Of a stretch of 43,416 bases of DNA, positions 38,284-43,416 are shown one piece after another. Both the position numbers and the translations under genes were made by a program. The notes under the pieces are model-generated. The model saw only the letters and a list, made by a program, of their open reading frames with translations, was not told the DNA's origin and ran no database searches. This DNA comes from Sinobaca qinghaiensis (GTDB lineage Bacteria; Bacillota; Bacilli; Bacillales; Marinococcaceae), in NCBI RefSeq assembly GCF_003610495.1, contig NZ_RAPK01000001.1, forward strand, positions 1 through 43,416, written 5' to 3'. How positions within the stretch are numbered: the stretch's first letter is position 1; each line of letters opens with the position of its first letter.

Positions 38284-38637
38284 TTATTTTTGCTGGAGAA
38301 AGGATAAGCAGAATAAACAATCGCCATCTGTACGAAGGCTTCCATAATGCATGTTGCAGATATGAAAACCTTCGTGATAAAGGCGGGCCAGGTTATCGTA
38401 TCCCTCGCCTACACTTGTACGCTTCGGTTTTTTGTTTACCTGAAGCTTTTCCATTTCCAGTCTGGCTTCTTCTTTTACGTCCAAACGTTTACGCAGATGC
38501 TGATTTTCCAGAGAAAGGGCTTGATTTTCCTCAATCAGCATAGCCAGCTGTTCTTTTAATTCTCCCAGCTCATCATGTAAAGCGCCAATTCGTTCTTCCA
38601 TATGAATGACCTGCGAAAATATTTCTCGTTTCTCCAC
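38284..38637 (-). CDS. yabA: Replication initiation control protein YabA
   Basis: Binds DnaA and the DnaN clamp and limits re-initiation. It has 117 residues (B. subtilis 119). An N-terminal coiled coil for tetramerisation (about 5-55, leucine heptads with [11 protein letters not shown]) is joined by a basic linker to a C-terminal zinc domain: HICNMH and CLFCLSF supply the ligands. The start is GTG at 38637, aligned with the B. subtilis N terminus; GGGGAGG is only 3-4 nt away, shorter than ideal. An earlier in-frame GTG (38649) is the alternative. Confidence 0.94.
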   Translation of the reverse strand: MEKREIFSQVIHMEERIGALHDELGELKEQLAMLIEENQALSLENQHLRKRLDVKEEARLEMEKLQVNKKPKRTSVGEGYDNLARLYHEGFHICNMHYGSLRTDGDCLFCLSFLQQK

Positions 38638-38668
38638 GTTCCTCCCCACCCCAATTTTCCGTATGCTA

Positions 38669-39484
38669 TCAGCGAGTAATGAATCCCTGCTCCATTAATT
38701 CATCCAGGCTGTATTCCAGCGCATTTTCATGTTCTGCAATATGAACCTGTACCAGGCGCTCCAGTATGTTAATTCCGGCTACTTTTCCACGGCCTTCCGG
38801 TGTTTCAATTTTCTGCCCAATGTCAGGCAGATCTTTTTTCGCCTGCTCATAATGATCGTTCTCATATTTAAGACAGCACATTAAGCGTCCGCACAGTCCG
38901 GAAATTTTGGCCGGGTTTAATGAAAGATTTTGGTCTTTGGCCATTTTAATGGAGACCGGTTCAAAATCGCCGAGAAAAGTGGAACAGCAGAGCACCCGTC
39001 CGCAGGGACCGATACCTCCAAGCATTTTGGCTTCATCTCGTACACCGATCTGCCGAAGTTCAATGCGGGTCCGGAACACTGAAGCTAAATCCTTTACTAA
39101 ATTTCTGAAATCGATGCGGCCGTCCGCTGTAAAGTAAAAAAGCACTTTATTGCGGTCAAAAGTATATTCTACATTGACGAGCTTCATATCTAAGCTGTGT
39201 TCAGCAATTTTTGCCGCACAGGTGGCGAATGCCTTCTCCGACAATGTTTTATTTTCTTCCATGGCTTTTTTATCTTTGCTGTCTGCGATACGCAGCACCT
39301 TTTTCAAAGGCAGCACGACATCGTCTTCATTAACCTGTTTATTGCCAATGACTACTTTCCCATATTCCACACCCCGGGCGGTTTCTACAACAATCCATTC
39401 CTCGGCGGGAATCGTTAACTCACCTGGTGAAAAGTAATATATCTTGCCTGCTTTCTTAAACCTGACTCCTACTACGTCATGCAA
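38669..39484 (-). CDS. ricT: RicT (YaaT), PSP1-domain subunit of the RicAFT complex
   Basis: In B. subtilis RicA-RicF-RicT carries iron-sulfur clusters, assists RNase Y cleavage and promotes the Spo0A phosphorelay, biofilm and competence. It has 271 residues (B. subtilis 275). The PSP1 domain includes [11 protein letters not shown] (about 152-162) and [14 protein letters not shown] (about 193-206), the clustered cysteines that bind the cluster. The start is TTG at 39484, with GGAGGG upstream; the only other nearby ATG is out of frame. It follows holB by 2 bp. Confidence 0.95.
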   Translation of the reverse strand: MHDVVGVRFKKAGKIYYFSPGELTIPAEEWIVVETARGVEYGKVVIGNKQVNEDDVVLPLKKVLRIADSKDKKAMEENKTLSEKAFATCAAKIAEHSLDMKLVNVEYTFDRNKVLFYFTADGRIDFRNLVKDLASVFRTRIELRQIGVRDEAKMLGGIGPCGRVLCCSTFLGDFEPVSIKMAKDQNLSLNPAKISGLCGRLMCCLKYENDHYEQAKKDLPDIGQKIETPEGRGKVAGINILERLVQVHIAEHENALEYSLDELMEQGFITR

Positions 39485-39486
39485 GG

Positions 39487-40473
39487 CTATGATCCCTCCT
39501 GTAAATGAAGCACTAACTGCTCCATCAGAAGCTGGTTATTTACATTAGCACGAAGACGTCGTTTTGCGTCCAGGATAAACTGCATCGATGCAGCAATCTC
39601 TTGTTCTGTTATAGAAAGGGCTTGTGATTCAAGCTTTTGCATTTGATCGGGATAAGCAAATTCTCCGCCTGCTTTCTGAACAGAGAGTAGATCACGGTAC
39701 CAAAAAAGCAGAAGATCCAGGCCAATGTCCAGCTCTTTTCTATCTTTAAAATGAACGAGCCACTTTTCCTGTAATGTTAGTAATGCCTGCTGAGGCCTTT
39801 GCTGTACCTCGCTTATTAATTGTATCACTAGAGCCCGCCCCTGTACAATCCACTCTTTGCTCTCTTCCTCGTAATTGGCAAGGGTTTCATCAGGAAGCCG
39901 TGCCAGCAGGCCGGCACTGGCCGGACTCATTCCCTGCTCTTGAAAATAAGCGGTTCTTGTAGAAAGAAGCGGCGGAGCAAAGCTGATCCGCTGTGCTCTT
40001 GATTGGATGGTCGGAAGCAGAAAATGGGCATTTTCTGTTAACAAAACCGCCATCGTTGGACTCGCAGGTTCTTCTAAGAATTTAAGAAGGCTGTTACCGG
40101 CACTGGCAGTCATCGTATCAGCCTGGTGAACAAGATAAACTTTTGTTCCTGCTTCCATCCCTTTATACGTAAACTCTTTTTGAAGAGCTTCCACCTGGGC
40201 TTTTTTAATAGAGTCTCCATCCGGATGCAAAAACATAACGTCGGGGTGGTTTCCATGCGCAATCCGCTTGCACTCCACACAGGATTCACAGGGACGGCCT
40301 TCAGTCTGCCTGGCACAAAAAATACTTTGTGCCATCAGAAGGGCCGCCTCTTCTTTTCTACTTCCGTGCATGCCTTCAAAAATATAAGCATGCGACAGCC
40401 TGTCTTTTTTGACAGCCTGCCGCAGCATGGTCATTACTGTGGGCTGCTCCACTTCCATTTCCGTCCATTTCAT
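39487..40473 (-). CDS. holB: DNA polymerase III delta' subunit
   Basis: Clamp-loader subunit. It has 328 residues (B. subtilis 329). The AAA+ N-terminal domain has a degenerate P-loop (EGMHGSRKEE), a four-Cys zinc module (C-x8-C-x2-C-x2-C at about 53-67) and SLLKFLEEP. The sensor motif reads IQSRAQ where most clamp loaders have SRC. It starts 15 bp after darA; yaaR, which lies between them in B. subtilis, is missing. The ribosome binding site is weak (AAGGCAGG). Confidence 0.93.
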   Translation of the reverse strand: MKWTEMEVEQPTVMTMLRQAVKKDRLSHAYIFEGMHGSRKEEAALLMAQSIFCARQTEGRPCESCVECKRIAHGNHPDVMFLHPDGDSIKKAQVEALQKEFTYKGMEAGTKVYLVHQADTMTASAGNSLLKFLEEPASPTMAVLLTENAHFLLPTIQSRAQRISFAPPLLSTRTAYFQEQGMSPASAGLLARLPDETLANYEEESKEWIVQGRALVIQLISEVQQRPQQALLTLQEKWLVHFKDRKELDIGLDLLLFWYRDLLSVQKAGGEFAYPDQMQKLESQALSITEQEIAASMQFILDAKRRLRANVNNQLLMEQLVLHLQEGS

Positions 40474-40488
40474 TAATTAACGCCTGCC

Positions 40489-41541
<1,053 letters not shown>

Positions 41542-41552
<11 letters not shown>

Positions 41553-43002
41553 ATGTATCCTCCATAATTGTTTTAACCTTCCAGAAGCCCTGATGCTGGT
41601 ATATACCCTGCACGCGGCCCCCCTGATGAATCCATTCGTTTAGAAAATCCCATCGGCCGCCTTCCAGTACCTCTCCTTTAAAAAATAGAGGAACTCCCGG
41701 CGGATAAGGAATAATATCAGATGCCGCCGTGCAGGATTTTGCTTCTGCCAGTATCTTGTTCTGTCGCTTCCCGCGAAAAACAGCCGGAAGAACCTGACCT
41801 TCAGTGATAGATTTCTCTAAAAACGGTGATAAAGGAACAGTAGAAGAACGCTGCTTTGACGGGCTTTTCTGCTGTAGCCTTTTCAGAGCTTTTGAAGCCC
41901 TGTTCTTCCATTCTTCCGGCCAATTCGTACGTTCGAGCGGAAGAATAAGCAGAACCGTTTTCATAGTAGCAAGTTCAGGGTACAATCCTTCCTCTTCCAA
42001 TAAAGAAGCAAGCTCCCAGCCGGTATAGCCTGCCGGTGTTCTAATAATACACTTTAATGGATCTTTATGATAAGGCGAAGGGGGAGTATACAATTCAAAA
42101 CCAATATTCTGTATGTCCTCTTTAACCTGGATAAAGTACTGCTTCCACTGTTCCGTAGAAACCTGCTGCTGATCAACAGCATACTGCCTGGCTGCATCCA
42201 AAGAAGCCATAATAGGGTAAGAGGGGCTGCTTGATTGAAAAACCGCACAGGCAGCCTGTACTGCCTCAAAGGATATACGACTGTTGGAACCTATGTGTAG
42301 ATAAGCACCCATCGTCATGGCAGGAAGCGTCTTATGAGCAGAATGTACAACAGCGTCTGCCCCCTCAGCAAGACTGGATACTGGAAAGTATTCGTTCACC
42401 GCAAAGTGGGCACCGTGTGCTTCATCGACTAATACAAGTCCTCCCTTATCATGAACGAAAGAAATAAGCTCACGCAGAGAAGAAGAAACGCCAAAATAGG
42501 AAGGCGATGTTAAAACAATTCCCTCTGCTTCCGGATAAAGGTGATAAGCCCGCTTCACTGTTTGAATTTCCAGACCCAAAGAGAGTCCTGTTGTTTTTTC
42601 AACAGCAGGCATTAAAAAAATAGGCTTCAATCCGGCCAGGCGGATACCATTTATTACTGACACGTGCGCATCCCGCTGTACAAAAACGGCAGCACCTTTT
42701 TCAAATGCGCTAAATATCATTGCCTGATTGCCTGAGGTGGATCCGCCTGTTAAAAAAAAGGTATGGCCGGATTGATAAAAAGAAGAAGCCAGGTTCTGCG
42801 CTTCCTGAATCACACCCTCTGGTGCATGCAGATCATCAAGACCCGGAAGTTCCGTAAAGTCATAGTTGAGGATTGAAGTAAATATTGTTTCTTTGGCATA
42901 AGGAACAATACGGCCATTCTTATGGCCCGGTACGTGAAAAGAAACAGGTTTTTTTTGATGATGGGCAAGCAGAGCATCTAATAAAGGCGTATTCGGGACC
43001 AT
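41542..43002 (-). CDS. yaaO: Orn/Lys/Arg decarboxylase family protein YaaO
   Basis: A fold type I PLP enzyme of the Orn/Lys/Arg decarboxylase major-domain family. It has 486 residues (B. subtilis YaaO 480), far shorter than E. coli LdcC/Cad[12 protein letters not shown] (about 22-32), [23 protein letters not shown] and the Schiff-base lysine in [11 protein letters not shown] (about 215-225) are visible. Substrate (lysine or arginine) is not determined by sequence. A parS site lies 30-45 bp upstream of the start, and no promoter is evident between it and the rRNA terminator. Confidence 0.92.
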
Positions 43003-43031
43003 AATATAGATTTCCTCTTTTCATTTAAGAA

Positions 43032-43047
43032 TGTTTCACGTGAAACA
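43032..43047. promoter_or_regulatory. parS: parS centromere site (ParB/Spo0J binding)
   Basis: TGTTTCACGTGAAACA is a perfect 16-bp palindrome and fits the Bacillus parS consensus TGTTNCACGTGAAACA at every position. It lies between the 5S terminator and yaaO, close to the predicted origin region given the dnaA-proximal gene order. It was the only copy I found in the window. Confidence 0.93.
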
Positions 43048-43055
43048 AAAACATA

Positions 43056-43092
43056 TAGAAAAAGCACCCTTCCCTTTAAGGGAAAAGTGCTT
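43056..43092 (-). terminator. Rho-independent terminator of the rRNA operon
   Basis: A 13-bp stem with G-U pairs (43092-43080 with 43074-43062), a 5-nt loop and TTTTTCT on the minus strand, a few nucleotides after the 5S 3' end. Confidence 0.9.
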
Positions 43093-43098
43093 GCAGTA

Positions 43099-43215
<117 letters not shown>

Positions 43216-43278
43216 CAACATCGGGAACCGGTGGTTCCTTCAAAACTGGATAGCGACATCCGAAATGGAAAAAGTATT

Positions 43279-43416
43279 TGGATAAGTCCTCGATCGATTA
43301 GTATCTGTCAGCTGCATGCGTCGCCGCACGTCCACCTCAGACCTATCTACCTTGTCATCTCCAAGGGATCTTACTCACTTGCGTGATGGGAAATCTCATC
43401 TCGAGGGGGGCTTCAT
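43279..43416 (-). rRNA. rrl: 23S ribosomal RNA, 3' end (truncated by window edge)
   Basis: The minus strand ends in GATACTAATCGATCGAGGAC, the conserved 23S 3' terminus, near 43279. Upstream it carries the conserved AAGATCCCTTGGAGATGAC-type domain VI sequence. The remaining 2.8 kb lie outside the window. A 63-bp spacer separates it from 5S. Confidence 0.95.

Overview
The window is a chromosomal segment of a member of the Bacillaceae (phylum Bacillota). Gene order follows the Bacillus subtilis stretch between the rrnA and rrnJ ribosomal operons, as I remember it, read on the reverse strand here. Nearly every gene has a close B. subtilis counterpart, promoters are sigma-A-like, and AbrB is almost identical in its DNA-binding half. 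Several proteins carry long acidic tails or linkers (FtsH, bL25, MetS), which suggests a moderately halophilic or haloalkaliphilic member. That last point is inference.

Layout. At the left edge is the 5' end of a 16S rRNA gene on the minus strand with tandem promoters; at the right edge are the 3' end of a 23S gene and a complete 5S gene, also on the minus strand. Between them lie about 36 protein genes and one tRNA-Met, all on the minus strand except abrB. Reading in the direction of transcription (right to left): a parS site; yaaO-tmk; darA-holB-ricT-yabA; trmNF-yazA-rsmI; abrB (plus strand); a T-box leader and metS; tatD-rnmV-ksgA; veg; ispE; purR-ridA; spoVG; glmU-prs; ctc (rplY)-pth; mfd; yabM-mazG-rqcP; divIC; yabR; tRNA-Met; two ThrE-family exporter genes; tilS-hpt-ftsH; coaX-hslO; cysK; pabB-pabA-pabC-folP-folB-folK; lysS.

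How the genes work together. The region is housekeeping: folate synthesis, aminoacyl-tRNA synthesis, ribosome maturation and rescue, replication (delta', Tmk, YabA), transcription-coupled repair, division (DivIC), peptidoglycan and phospholipid precursors (GlmU, IspE), nucleotide supply (Prs, Hpt, PurR) and proteostasis (FtsH, Hsp33).

Most notable: every sporulation-specific gene that B. subtilis carries in this interval (csfB, yabG, sspF, fin, spoVT, yabP, yabQ, spoIIE) is missing, while most housekeeping neighbours are joined with tight spacing. Yet the regulatory DNA of the Spo0A/AbrB/sigma-H network is intact: Spo0A boxes at abrB, a second tandem pair upstream of the metS promoter, and a near-consensus sigma-H promoter at spoVG. 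Other readable control sites are a perfect parS, a Met-specific T-box, a PurR operator pair on the purR promoter, a TRAP-like GAG array over the pabA ribosome binding site, and overlapping sigma-A/sigma-B promoters at ctc. No mobile element, phage gene or CRISPR array was seen.
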